This document shows positions 35,375-44,258 of a stretch of 64,000 bases of DNA, piece after piece. Both the position numbers and the translations under genes were made by a program. Under the pieces are notes generated by a model. That model saw only the letters and a program-made list of their open reading frames with translations. It was not told the DNA's origin and searched no databases. This DNA is from Faucicola sp902506215 (GTDB taxonomy: Bacteria; Pseudomonadota; Gammaproteobacteria; Pseudomonadales; Moraxellaceae): the NCBI GenBank assembly GCA_016888885.1, contig CP069437.1, forward strand, positions 744,001-808,000, in the 5' to 3' direction. How positions within the stretch are numbered: position 1 is the stretch's first letter; each line of letters starts with the position of its first letter.

Positions 35375-36886
35375 CTAGAAAAAGCCCATCGGTTTTTCAG
35401 AATAGCTGACCAGTAAATTTTTGGTATTTTGGTAATGCTCTAGCATCATTTTGTGGTTTTCACGCCCAATGCCTGATTTCTTATACCCACCAAATGCGGC
35501 ATGGGCTGGATAAATGTGGTAACAGTTTGTCCATACTCGCCCAGCTTGAATGCCACGCCCTGCACGGTAGGCAGTATTGCCACTACGTGCCCACACGCCA
35601 GCACCTAGCCCAAATATGGTATCATTGGCAATACGCATGGCATCATCAAAGTCTTTGAAGGTTGTCACAGACAATACCGGTCCAAAAATCTCTTCTTGGA
35701 AGATTTTCATATCATTATTGCCTTTAAAAATCGTCGGCTCGATATAATAACCTTCACCCACCTCATGTCTTGCATTACCACCGGTTAAAAGCTCGGCGCC
35801 TTCTTGTTTACCTGTAGCAATACAGCCTAAGATTTTGTCTTGTTGTTCCTGAGAGGCTTGCGCACCAATCATCGTTTCCGTATCCAATGGATGACCTGTT
35901 TTGATACGTTTTACCCGTTCTACGGCTTTGGCCAAAAAGGCATCGGCGATACTTTCATGCACTAAGGCTCTCGAAGGACAGGTACATATTTCACCTTGAT
36001 TGAGCGCAAACATAGTAAAACCTTCAAGCGCTTTTTCTAGGTAATCATCTTCTTTATCCATGACATCGGCAAAGAAAATATTGGGTGATTTACCGCCTAA
36101 TTCTAAAGTAACTGGAATAATATTTTCTGTCGCATACTTCATAATAAGCTGACCGACAGGGGTTGAGCCAGTAAAGGCAATTTTTGAGATGCGTGGGCTT
36201 CTAGCTAAATAACTACCCACCTCTTCGCCATACCCATTCACGATATTTAAGATACCTGCTGGTAGCAAATCTTGAATCAATTCAACAAGCACCAATAAGC
36301 TCACAGGCGTCTGTTCGGCAGGTTTTAAGACGATGCAGTTACCCGCGGCTAGTGCAGGCGCGATTTTCCAGGCAGCCATTAAAATTGGAAAATTCCAAGG
36401 AATGATTTGTCCAACCACACCTAAAGGCTCATGAAAGTGATAAGCGACAGTGTCATTATCAATGGGTGACACACCGCCTTCTTGCGCGCGAATTGCACCG
36501 GCAAAGTAGCGAAAATGGTCAATGGCAAGTGGTATATCCGCAGCTAAGGTTTCACGGATGGGTTTACCGTTTTCCCATGTTTCAGCTACCGCCAATAACT
36601 CAATATTTTGCTCAAGGCGATCCGCGATTTTTAATAATAGATTAGAGCGCTCTGTGGGTGAAGCCGCATTCCACTTAGTTTTAGCGGCATGGGCGGCATC
36701 AAGTGCAAGTTCAATGTCTTCTGGACTTGATTTGGCGACTTTGGCGAAGGGCTTGCCGTTGACGGGTGAGATGTCATCAAAGTACTCACCTTTAACCGGC
36801 GCAACCCATTGGCCGCCAATAAAGTTGTCATACTTTTCTTTAAAATTGATTTTAGCACCGTCAGTATTAGGGTCAGCATAACGCAT
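35375..36886 (-). CDS. NAD-dependent aldehyde dehydrogenase (AldB/ExaC type)
   Basis: Oxidises aldehydes, probably acetaldehyde, to acids. Seen are PWNFPILMAAWKIAPALAAG, the cofactor loop FTGSTPVGQL, the general base in ELGGKSPN, and the nucleophile Cys in NQGEICTCPSRALV. The two-Cys CTC spacing and the C-terminal IYPAHAAFGGYKKSGIGREN place it with acetaldehyde dehydrogenases of the AldB/ExaC group. 503 residues; AAAGGA lies upstream of ATG 36886. A GAF-domain regulator is transcribed divergently 198 bp away, and the Fe-ADH would deliver its substrate. Confidence 0.93.
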   Translation of the reverse strand: MRYADPNTDGAKINFKEKYDNFIGGQWVAPVKGEYFDDISPVNGKPFAKVAKSSPEDIELALDAAHAAKTKWNAASPTERSNLLLKIADRLEQNIELLAVAETWENGKPIRETLAADIPLAIDHFRYFAGAIRAQEGGVSPIDNDTVAYHFHEPLGVVGQIIPWNFPILMAAWKIAPALAAGNCIVLKPAEQTPVSLLVLVELIQDLLPAGILNIVNGYGEEVGSYLARSPRISKIAFTGSTPVGQLIMKYATENIIPVTLELGGKSPNIFFADVMDKEDDYLEKALEGFTMFALNQGEICTCPSRALVHESIADAFLAKAVERVKRIKTGHPLDTETMIGAQASQEQQDKILGCIATGKQEGAELLTGGNARHEVGEGYYIEPTIFKGNNDMKIFQEEIFGPVLSVTTFKDFDDAMRIANDTIFGLGAGVWARSGNTAYRAGRGIQAGRVWTNCYHIYPAHAAFGGYKKSGIGRENHKMMLEHYQNTKNLLVSYSEKPMGFF

Positions 36887-37084
36887 AATGACATTTCCTT
36901 TTGTCAGTTGATAGATAAACTGCTTCGTGCAGTTGGGGGTTTACAAATTCATATTATTACAGAAACGGTAGGTAAAAGGTAGGTGTTTAATTATCCTTTA
37001 CAATAAGGGATGGACATTATACTATTGAGGATAGCTTATTTTAAAAAACCAAGGATTGGTTAGTGCATTAGGATATTTTAAAAT

Positions 37085-38260
37085 ATGAATAAAAATAGAC
37101 TGTTAGAGCAAAGGCATCGGATTGATAAGAGGCGTTTTAACATTACCTTTGCCGATAATAATGCAGATCTTATCCAACAAAGTATCGTTCAGTCATGGCA
37201 CCGCTCAGACAGTGCTAACATTCCAACTGAGCGCCAACAAGCACCCATTAACGCCACCAAAAGCGATCAATCGTATTATCTAAAAAAAGCCTTAGGCTAT
37301 TGTCAAAATCAATTACAACATATCACGCTGCAATCCTCCATGGTGATGGCTGTGGCTGATATCGGTAGTACGATTATTTGGACGACTGCCAGCAAGTCTA
37401 TGCAAAAAGCGGCAGAAGCGGTTAACTTCATCGAAGGCGGATGCTGGGGGGAAAGCCAAGTTGGCACAAATGCGCTTGCATTATCAATAAAAACGCAACA
37501 ATCAACTTGTGTTTTTTCCAATGAACACTATATGCCTTCGGTTCATGAATGGGTCTGTTACGCCACGCCTATCATTGAACCGCATACCAAGCAGGTCATT
37601 GGCGTACTGGATTTATCGACCACTTGGCAGAATCACAATAATTTTGGCATATTTGCTGCTGAACGCTGTGCTAGTATTTTACAATCCGCTTTGAATGAGT
37701 GCCAAAGACACTATCTGTATATTCAAGGATTTAATGAACCTAGCGTCATATTCAATGGTAAAACCTTGCGGCTGACCCCCCGGCAAGTCGAGATATTGAC
37801 AGTGTTAGCACTTTGTCCCCAAGGCATGAGCTTAGATGCGTTACACCAAGCGATCTATGGTGAGCGTAAAGTGTCACAAGGTACGCTAAAGACTGAAATG
37901 TCGCAGTTACGTGATACACTTACTGGTTTATTGGGTTCTCGTCCTTACCGACTATTAATGCCTATTGATGGTGATTTTTTACGGGTTGAACAATCATTAA
38001 ATGCTGGTTATTTAGAAGCGGCCATCAAACTATATACTGGCATATTTTTTAGCAAGACTGAAAGCCCTTTTTTATGCACTTGGCGCACCTGTTTAGAAGC
38101 TCGCTTAAGCCAAGCCATTTATCATTCAGATCAGGTTGACTTATTACTCATGCATTTGTCAAATTGCCCTGATGCTAGCGATGCCATAGAAAGGCTGATT
38201 GAATTAATGCCAGATAACCTCCCCATTCACCAACATTTAGAGGTACTGTCAAATCGGTAA
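37085..38260 (+). CDS. GAF-domain transcriptional regulator (divergent to aldehyde dehydrogenase)
   Basis: 391 residues. The N-terminal part resembles the sensory half of AcoR-type activators: ESWHRS-like QSWHRSD, the GAF domain with DIGSTIIWTTASK, and GGCWGESQVGTNALALSIKT. No sigma-54 AAA+ domain or Fis helix follows. Instead residues about 225-310 look like a winged helix (RLTPRQVEILTVLALCPQGM, LKTEMSQLRDTLTGLLGSRP). So it senses a small molecule through GAF but probably acts with sigma-70. Divergent placement suggests it controls the aldehyde dehydrogenase gene. Confidence 0.75.
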   Translation: MNKNRLLEQRHRIDKRRFNITFADNNADLIQQSIVQSWHRSDSANIPTERQQAPINATKSDQSYYLKKALGYCQNQLQHITLQSSMVMAVADIGSTIIWTTASKSMQKAAEAVNFIEGGCWGESQVGTNALALSIKTQQSTCVFSNEHYMPSVHEWVCYATPIIEPHTKQVIGVLDLSTTWQNHNNFGIFAAERCASILQSALNECQRHYLYIQGFNEPSVIFNGKTLRLTPRQVEILTVLALCPQGMSLDALHQAIYGERKVSQGTLKTEMSQLRDTLTGLLGSRPYRLLMPIDGDFLRVEQSLNAGYLEAAIKLYTGIFFSKTESPFLCTWRTCLEARLSQAIYHSDQVDLLLMHLSNCPDASDAIERLIELMPDNLPIHQHLEVLSNR

Positions 38261-38752
38261 CCATCAATTTTTGCTTCACCATCAATTTTCCCCTAATCAT
38301 GAATTTTTCGTTGAAAAAGCCGTTGCCAGGCTTTTTCGATAGGGGTGATACCCCACCAAACCGTTGCTTGTGTTTTTTTCTTGACTTCCCGCTTTACTAC
38401 CCTGTCTTTTTCCTGTGCCTGCAAGAAATGCTGCAATACCATCGATATGTCAAGATAAAAAATAGCATGCCTCTATGCACTTTTGGGTGGTAATGCTTGT
38501 GTATCTTTTAACGCCAGTCTTGATGAGCTAAAACCTATTTGTGCAACTGAGCATTCAAGACATCGTAGTGATGTTGGCTTGTTATATTACTATTTTTATA
38601 TATTTTTCAATACGTTATCTGATAACCTACATCGAACTTGGTTGACTTCATTTTATGATAGGTGGCTGTAGAGATTGGGGCATTTTAATAGTTGCGCGTA
38701 TCGGGATATCTTGGTTTGTGTCATGAACATAGAAATTATCGAAAAAACACAA
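38261..38752. other. Spacer between GAF regulator and IS982, with terminator
   Basis: About 490 bp. It opens with the regulator's terminator and then shows no convincing gene; two 60-codon ORFs (38299-38493, 38483-38671) lack ribosome sites and overlap the terminator or each other. The right-hand part was probably the upstream region of the citrate transporter before the IS982 copy inserted. Confidence 0.45.
38313..38337 (+). terminator. Terminator after the GAF regulator
   Basis: GAAAAAGCC / GGCTTTTTC stem with loop GTTGCCA, 53 bp past the regulator stop. Confidence 0.8.
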
Positions 38753-38758
38753 AATATT

Positions 38759-39740
38759 ACCCCACTCTCAACTTGAAATAAGCAATTCAAACTGAAGTGG
38801 GGGATTACCTAACTGTTTATTGATTACAAAGCAGAAGTTATGAGCCAAGATTTTACGCATAAATCTGTGGGATAAATGCCATAAATCTCTAGCTCTCACC
38901 TTTTGCATGTTAAACCGCTGTGATAACTGACCAATCACCGTCTCAATATTGCGACGAGCATTTTTAAGACGATTAAGTACACTGATTGGTCGTTTATCGG
39001 GCATATTTTTTCTAAGCGGTGTTTGCAAATCAACACATCGCTTAAAGCAATACTCAGATAAATCAGGGCTAATATAGCCCATATCTGCACCTAACAAGCC
39101 TTTGATATTATCAAGCATATCAGGTGCAACAAGCCTTTCATCTATCTTAGCAGAGGCAAAGGTAAAATTGGTTATCATGCCCGATAGATTAATAAGTAAA
39201 TGTCCTTCAAAGCCAAAATATTTTTGTTGCTTTGAGGCACAGTAACTATAACTGCCTTCGTATTTGAAGGTTTTATGCCGATAGGCTCTGGCATATTGAC
39301 ACACCGGAATGGGAAAGCCATCAATAAAATGAATGTTGTCTTGCCCATGCTGTTTAACGATATGCTGTTGTATCAAAGTTTTTACTTGTAACAAATTGAC
39401 GCATTGCTTGGCAAAGTTTGGATATGAGCCTATTTGTGGAAACCATGTTTGCCAATGCTGTTTAAAATACTGATGGATTTGCGAATCGGTGTCCATCTGT
39501 AAAAACTCACCCACTATCTCCATGGTGATAATTTCACTGTCGGTTAGCTTTGGTGCATATCCGCCTTGTCTTAGCCGGTTTGTTACAATCTTTTTGTAGT
39601 AGTCATCTACCATTAGATAGATTTTAATGATAAATTCATCAATGGGCATGGCTTATCCTCTAATCTTTTTGGTCATTGATTAAAGTTTAAGTTCATGCCT
39701 TTTTTGTTTCAACCCCGCTTAAAAGTGTTGAGAGTGGGGT
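38759..39740. mobile_element. IS982-family insertion sequence, complete
   Basis: Element of 982 bp bounded by perfect 14-bp inverted repeats: ACCCCACTCTCAAC at 38759-38772 and its complement at 39727-39740. The hexamer AATATT flanks both ends (38753-38758 and 39741-39746) and is the likely target duplication. As AATATT is self-complementary, it could also be read as extended inverted repeat. One transposase gene fills the element on the minus strand. The right end is 54 bp before the citrate transporter start codon. Confidence 0.9.
38768..39649 (-). CDS. IS982-family transposase
   Basis: DDE transposase of 293 residues. IHFIDGFPIPVCQYARA holds the first Asp, LLGADMGYISPDL the second, and NARRNIETVIGQLSQRFNM the Glu, the arrangement of the IS982 (DDE_Tnp_1) group. 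The frame is intact from ATG 39649 to its stop ten bases inside the left repeat, so the copy may still be active. Start context is weak, as usual for transposases. Confidence 0.92.
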   Translation of the reverse strand: MPIDEFIIKIYLMVDDYYKKIVTNRLRQGGYAPKLTDSEIITMEIVGEFLQMDTDSQIHQYFKQHWQTWFPQIGSYPNFAKQCVNLLQVKTLIQQHIVKQHGQDNIHFIDGFPIPVCQYARAYRHKTFKYEGSYSYCASKQQKYFGFEGHLLINLSGMITNFTFASAKIDERLVAPDMLDNIKGLLGADMGYISPDLSEYCFKRCVDLQTPLRKNMPDKRPISVLNRLKNARRNIETVIGQLSQRFNMQKVRARDLWHLSHRFMRKILAHNFCFVINKQLGNPPLQFELLISS

Positions 39741-39917
39741 AATATTATGATAATATTGCCACCTTGTTAAATGACCATGTAAAGGATTACGACTATGTTA
39801 GCGCTGTTTGGATTATTAATTGTGATCGGGTTTATGATACTTATCATGACCCGCAAAGCGTCCCCTTTTACCTCTCTTATTTTAGTGCCTTTAATTATTG
39901 GTGTTATCGCTGGAGCC

Positions 39918-41131
39918 TTGACTTCCTCCCCTTGCTAAAGCAAGGGGATTCCTTCTACAAGACGGTCAAGCCCGACCGCAAGAATGTTCTTACTGGCATT
40001 GATATCTCTATCATGCCATGTGCCACACGAAGCACATATCCATTCTCTTATTCCAAGCGATTTTCTACCTTTCGGACTATTGGCGGTGATTTCACCGCAA
40101 CACGAACATCGCTGGGTCGTGTATCTCTCATTCACGATTTCAAAACGGCAACCTGCGTTCTCGCATTTGTAGGTCAGTTGTCGTTTCAGTTCAAACCAGC
40201 CTGCATCGTAAACCGATTTGGCGAGTTTGCCTTTTTTACTATTAAATTGATTACTCTGAATATCACCCACCACGATTAGCGCATTATCTTTGACTAATTG
40301 GGTGGTGAATTTATGGATGAGGTCTTGGCGTGTATGTTTGATTTTGGCATGGATTGCCTTAACACGCTGTTTGTTTTTGGCTCTTTGAGCAATGGCTAAA
40401 TCTTTGGCATATTTGAGCGTTTGCTTGATGGTGAGTTTGTCACCGCTTGAGGTAGTGGCACTGTCTTTAAGCCCTAAGTCAATGCCTACACTGCCCGTTC
40501 CGCATTGTGTCTTGGGGTAGTCTTTGACGGTGATACAGGCATACCAACGGTTACGGCTGTCTTGTACCAATTCGCATGTGTTGATTTGGTATAGGCTAAG
40601 GTTGTAGCTGTCCCATAGATCAATGATTAGCTTTTGTCCTTTGGCTAAACTAAGCTGTAAGGTGGATTTTAAGCCTTTTTTACCTGTTTGGTGTGTGGCG
40701 ATGTGTTTGATGGCAGATTGTTTAAACGGTAGCCAGCCTAATGATTTACGTTTTGAATTTGGGTTGTTGGTTCGCCAGTTTAGTTTGGCTTTTTTGAATT
40801 GGCGACGCGATTTGGCGTGGGTTTCATTGATGGCTTGGATAGTCTGACTGTGTAAGCCAAGTAGTTCACCGCTACCTTTGGTGTAGTCGTTTAGGTCGTA
40901 AGCACTAAAGAATTTACCAGTCTTTTTTAGGTGTTTGTAACTCAAGTCATTGACATAATTCCACACGAAATTGACCGCACCGCTTAGGCGGTTGAGTTTA
41001 TCATTATGTTTGTCTCGTATGCGTAGCTTGAGTGTTTTCATGCAAATTATTTTAGCAAAATTTATGCAAGCGTTATAGTGTATGAGTTGCCTTATATCCA
41101 CCGCCTAAAGTCGGTGGTTTTACGGCAACGG
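39918..41131 (-). mobile_element. IS605/IS1341-type element carrying tnpB only
   Basis: The right end (low coordinates, as tnpB is on the minus strand) has a perfect hairpin CCCCTTGC-TAAA-GCAAGGGG at 39928-39947 followed outward by the GAGGAAGTCAA end common to such elements. The left end has the hairpin CCACCGCC / GTCGGTGG with loop TAAA at 41098-41117. There is no tnpA and no target duplication, as expected of this group. Exact ends cannot be fixed from one copy; the limits given are those that rejoin the citrate transporter frame. The right-end region overlapping the tnpB 3' end is where the guide (omega) RNA would be encoded. Confidence 0.88.
39935..41041 (-). CDS. tnpB: TnpB RNA-guided nuclease-like protein (OrfB)
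   Basis: 368 residues from ATG 41041; a longer GTG reading to 41101 enters the end hairpin. N-terminal OrfB HTH region, then the RuvC parts: Asp in SVGIDLGLKDSAT (RuvC-I), VVGDIQSNQFNSKKGK (RuvC-II position) and Asp in WHDRDINASKNIL (RuvC-III). The zinc finger has CSCCG and CASCG. At the RuvC-II site the canonical Glu is replaced (VGD, not xED), while a Glu appears further on in VNERYTTQRC where most TnpB have Pro. The stop codon lies inside the right-end hairpin loop. Nuclease activity is therefore plausible but depends on that relocated residue. Confidence 0.9.
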   Translation of the reverse strand: MKTLKLRIRDKHNDKLNRLSGAVNFVWNYVNDLSYKHLKKTGKFFSAYDLNDYTKGSGELLGLHSQTIQAINETHAKSRRQFKKAKLNWRTNNPNSKRKSLGWLPFKQSAIKHIATHQTGKKGLKSTLQLSLAKGQKLIIDLWDSYNLSLYQINTCELVQDSRNRWYACITVKDYPKTQCGTGSVGIDLGLKDSATTSSGDKLTIKQTLKYAKDLAIAQRAKNKQRVKAIHAKIKHTRQDLIHKFTTQLVKDNALIVVGDIQSNQFNSKKGKLAKSVYDAGWFELKRQLTYKCENAGCRFEIVNERYTTQRCSCCGEITANSPKGRKSLGIREWICASCGTWHDRDINASKNILAVGLDRLVEGIPLL

Positions 41132-42437
41132 CTGATAAACCAGTGGGGTTTTTCTGCACTTGATATTCCTAAATATGCTATTGCTGGGATGATTAGCGAT
41201 ACCGATTTAAAAATTAAAGGCGTTGCAGGTACAGCACTTATGCTGTTATTTGCGATTTTATACTTTGGTTTAATGCTGAGTGCTGGGTTGTTTCAGCCAT
41301 TGGTCAATTTTATTGTCCGAGCAGTCAAGGGCGACCCTTTAAAAGTCTTGGTGGGCACAGCGATTCTTGCACTAGGCATCTCAGTTGATGGCGATGGATC
41401 GACGACCACCCTTGTGGTCTGTTCAGCCCTGCTACCTGTATATCGCAAATTGAATATGAAAATGATGGATTTGGCGGTATTAATTGTTCTGGCAAATTCT
41501 ATCATGAATTTATTGCCTTGGGGAGGACCCACCGCACGTATCATCACAGCGCTGCATGTTGATGAAGGGGAGTTATTACGTGCAATTATGCCGGGGATGA
41601 TTATAGCCGCCATATGGGTCATTGCTGTGGCTGTCATACGGGGGTTAGCAGAGAGAAAACGATTGGGTATCACCAATCTAAATACAGACGGTATGGTGCA
41701 TCTGATTGATACACCACATGAGGATGATGCTAAATTTACTAGACCCCATCTCATTTGGTTCAATTTTGGCTTGACGCTGCTAGTCATGATTGAACTTATT
41801 TTTGGTGGTATGTGGTTTCTACCAAAGGTAAATTCAGCATTGATTTTTGCGATTGCGTTAGCGGTTGCTTTAATGGCTAATTACCCGAAACAGGCCGATC
41901 AACGTGAAATTATTGAAAAATATGGCTCATCAGCCGTACAAGTAATTTTCATGGTGCTGGCAGCGGGGGTTTTTATGGGGATTTTATCGGGCACAGGTAT
42001 GAGTCACGCCATGGGTGAAGCCCTAGCGACTTGGATTCCACAGCGATTTGGCAATCACTGGCCGTTGATTGTTGCCTTGATCTCTGTACCTGGTACGTTT
42101 TTGCTAAGTAATGATGCTTTTTATTTGGGTGTGTTGCCGGTATTAAATCAAGTTGGGATAAAATATGGTTTTAGCTCAATGGATATCGCGATTGCTTCAA
42201 CCGCTGGTCAAGCATTTCATTTATTAAGTCCATTGGTTGGGTTTATCTATCTATTGCTGCATATTACAGGTGTTGAGATGGGTAAATGGCAGATACAATC
42301 AGCTAAATGGGCGATTGGGATTTTTGTCGCATTTTCCTTAGCGATGTTCACAATGGGTGGTGTGCCACTTTAACACCCTATCATCGGGTATTTTAATTAT
42401 ACGATTTTAGCAACCATTATAAATTTACGCTTTATAC

Positions 42438-42474
42438 AAGCGTCTAAAAACGAAATTTTTTTAGACGCTTTTTT
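42438..42474 (+). terminator. Terminator after the citrate transporter
   Basis: Long stem AAGCGTCTAAAAA / TTTTTAGACGCTT with a short loop, then a T run, about 65 bp past the transporter stop. Confidence 0.92.
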
Positions 42475-42541
42475 ATCGAAAATTTATAGTAGGTAAATGC
42501 TGTGATAATTAACGTTCCTATTATTATCACTCATAGCATTA

Positions 42542-42568
42542 GAAGGCTTGCATTTTCAAGCCTTTTTT
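42542..42568. terminator. Second hairpin upstream of bioA
   Basis: AAGGCTTG / CAAGCCTT with loop CATTTT and a following T run, ending about 45 bp before the bioA start. Its place, after a terminator and before bioA, means it could also act as an attenuator in the bioA leader; that is speculation. Confidence 0.7.
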
Positions 42569-42614
42569 CTTGGGTCAAAAGTGCTACAATGTGACAAAAA
42601 ATTTTGAGACCCTT

Positions 42615-43982
42615 ATGAATAACGCGTTATGGCTTCCTTGCACACAGATGCAAGCCCTTGAAAACAATCCCCCACTCCATCTCGTCAAAGCTCAAGGCAA
42701 TCAATTATATGATCAGGATGGTAACGCCTATTACGATATGATTAGCTCATGGTGGGTCAATCTACATGGACATTGCCATCCCTTTATTAACGAAAAAATA
42801 AAACAGCAGCTCGATACGCTTGAGCATACTTTAATCGCTAGTGTCACTCACCCGCCCATTCTGACGCTTGCAGAAAAATTGGTTGCCATCACGCCCAAGT
42901 CACTAACCAAAGCTTTTTTTGCCGACAGTGGCTCAGGGGCGGTAGAGGTCGCACTTAAGATGAGTTTGCAGTACTGGCAGCAATCAGGGCAAACGCAAAA
43001 AACCAAATTTATCTCATTGGAACACGGTTATCACGGTGAAACCGTTGGCAGTCTTGCGGTGACAGATATCCCGCTGTTTAGTGAGCAATATAAAGATTTG
43101 ATTGTCAGTCAAATTCGTATTCCTTCCCCCGCGCATATTTTCAATACTGACGCTATCGCAGCGCAGCTGCACGAGCAAAAAAGCTTGGATGCTCTAGAAC
43201 GCATCTTGGCAGAAAAATCCCGCGATATCTGTGCGATTATCCTTGAACCTTTGGTACAAGGGGCGGCGGGCATGGCGATGTATTCTGCTAATTATTTGCT
43301 TGGCGTTGCCAAACTTGCGCACCATTATCACATCCATGTGATATATGATGAGATTGCCGTGGGTTTTGGTCGTACAGGTACTATGTTTGCGGTAGAGCAA
43401 ATGCTGGGGTTGGCAGATGCGGATAAACAAGACGATTATTGCCCTGACTTTATCTGTCTGTCAAAAGGTCTAACGGCAGGCTATCTGCCAATGTCTTGCG
43501 TCATGACAACCGATGATGTTTATCAAGCGTTTTATGATGACAAAGTGGAAAAAGGCTTTTTACATTCGCATAGTTTTACTGGCAATCCATTGGCTTGTAG
43601 CGCGGCTTTGGCGTCGCTTGAACTGTTTGAACGCGATAATGTCTTGCTACACAACCAATCCCTTATCCAAGCGATGGCACATGGCTTACAGCAATTAGCT
43701 GATGCCAATTTACCCATAAAGTTTGTACGTCAAACCGGCATGATTGCAGCTTTTACCTTGGATTTTTCTCAAAATTTGGGCAAAGCTTTTGCCAATTTAT
43801 GCCTTGATCAAGGCGTGATGATTCGTCCGATTGGCAACCATGTTTATCTTATTCCGCCTTATTGCACGACCCCGGCAGAGATTGGGCACATCTTTGGCAT
43901 ATTAAATCGTTGTTTGCAAAAGCTTTGTGACAATCTCCCAAAAATACCGAAAGGCTCGTCTCAAGTCATTGATTTGCCTTAA
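42615..43982 (+). CDS. bioA: Adenosylmethionine-8-amino-7-oxononanoate aminotransferase
   Basis: PLP enzyme of biotin synthesis that uses S-adenosylmethionine as amino donor to make 7,8-diaminopelargonate. The N-terminal WLPCTQMQ, the substrate loop SSWWVNLHGH, the cofactor site DSGSGAVEVALK, the YDEIAVGFGRTG block and the PLP-lysine in FICLSKGLTAGYLPM are all as in BioA. The start is ATG 42615 (GAG upstream); the reading to 42570 would overlap a hairpin. 455 residues. Other bio genes are not in the window. Confidence 0.95.
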   Translation: MNNALWLPCTQMQALENNPPLHLVKAQGNQLYDQDGNAYYDMISSWWVNLHGHCHPFINEKIKQQLDTLEHTLIASVTHPPILTLAEKLVAITPKSLTKAFFADSGSGAVEVALKMSLQYWQQSGQTQKTKFISLEHGYHGETVGSLAVTDIPLFSEQYKDLIVSQIRIPSPAHIFNTDAIAAQLHEQKSLDALERILAEKSRDICAIILEPLVQGAAGMAMYSANYLLGVAKLAHHYHIHVIYDEIAVGFGRTGTMFAVEQMLGLADADKQDDYCPDFICLSKGLTAGYLPMSCVMTTDDVYQAFYDDKVEKGFLHSHSFTGNPLACSAALASLELFERDNVLLHNQSLIQAMAHGLQQLADANLPIKFVRQTGMIAAFTLDFSQNLGKAFANLCLDQGVMIRPIGNHVYLIPPYCTTPAEIGHIFGILNRCLQKLCDNLPKIPKGSSQVIDLP

Positions 43983-44258
43983 CGCCTTTACTAACGCCGC
44001 ATGAAATTTACTGACTAATTAACCAATCAATTGTAAATAGATGTTTGTTATTATAATTTATCGTCAAAAGTTAGGATTTGTTACAAAGTTTCAATTCTTA
44101 CTGTATTATAAAAAATTGTATTAAAATTCACAGCTTATGCCTACATTACTCATATTTAACGTACAATCAATGAGATTATCGTCAAAAAAATATTTAACTT
44201 TTGTAGGAATTTTAACCCACTTAACTTAACTTAATCGTGAAACTTACTTAGATGATTT

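Larger units (their letters stand above)
39795..42373 (+). pseudogene. CitMHS-family citrate transporter gene broken by a TnpB element
   Basis: A Mg-citrate/H+ symporter gene of the CitMHS family in two pieces. The 5' piece starts at ATG 39795 (AAAGGA upstream) and reads MLALFGLLIVIGFMILIMTR up to GVIAGA near 39917. It then runs into the inserted element and stops at TAA 39936. The 3' piece resumes at about 41132 with LINQWGFSALDIPKYAIAGM and continues intact to 42373. It contains the CitMHS core DGDGSTTTLVVCSALLPVYR and the C-terminal SLVGFIYLLLH-like HLLSPLVGFIYL. Removing about 1214 bp would restore one frame of some 455 codons. The copy is presumably inactive unless the element excises precisely. 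Confidence 0.88.

Noticed and set aside
38299..38671. Two ORFs of about 60 codons between the GAF regulator and the IS982 copy
   Set aside because: One overlaps the regulator's terminator, neither has a ribosome site, and their translations show no recognisable feature.
43983..44258. tRNA or small RNA in the bioA-rsmE spacer
   Set aside because: The region is simple AT-rich DNA without a cloverleaf or GC-rich stem. I saw no tRNA elsewhere in the window either, though a dedicated scan was not possible.
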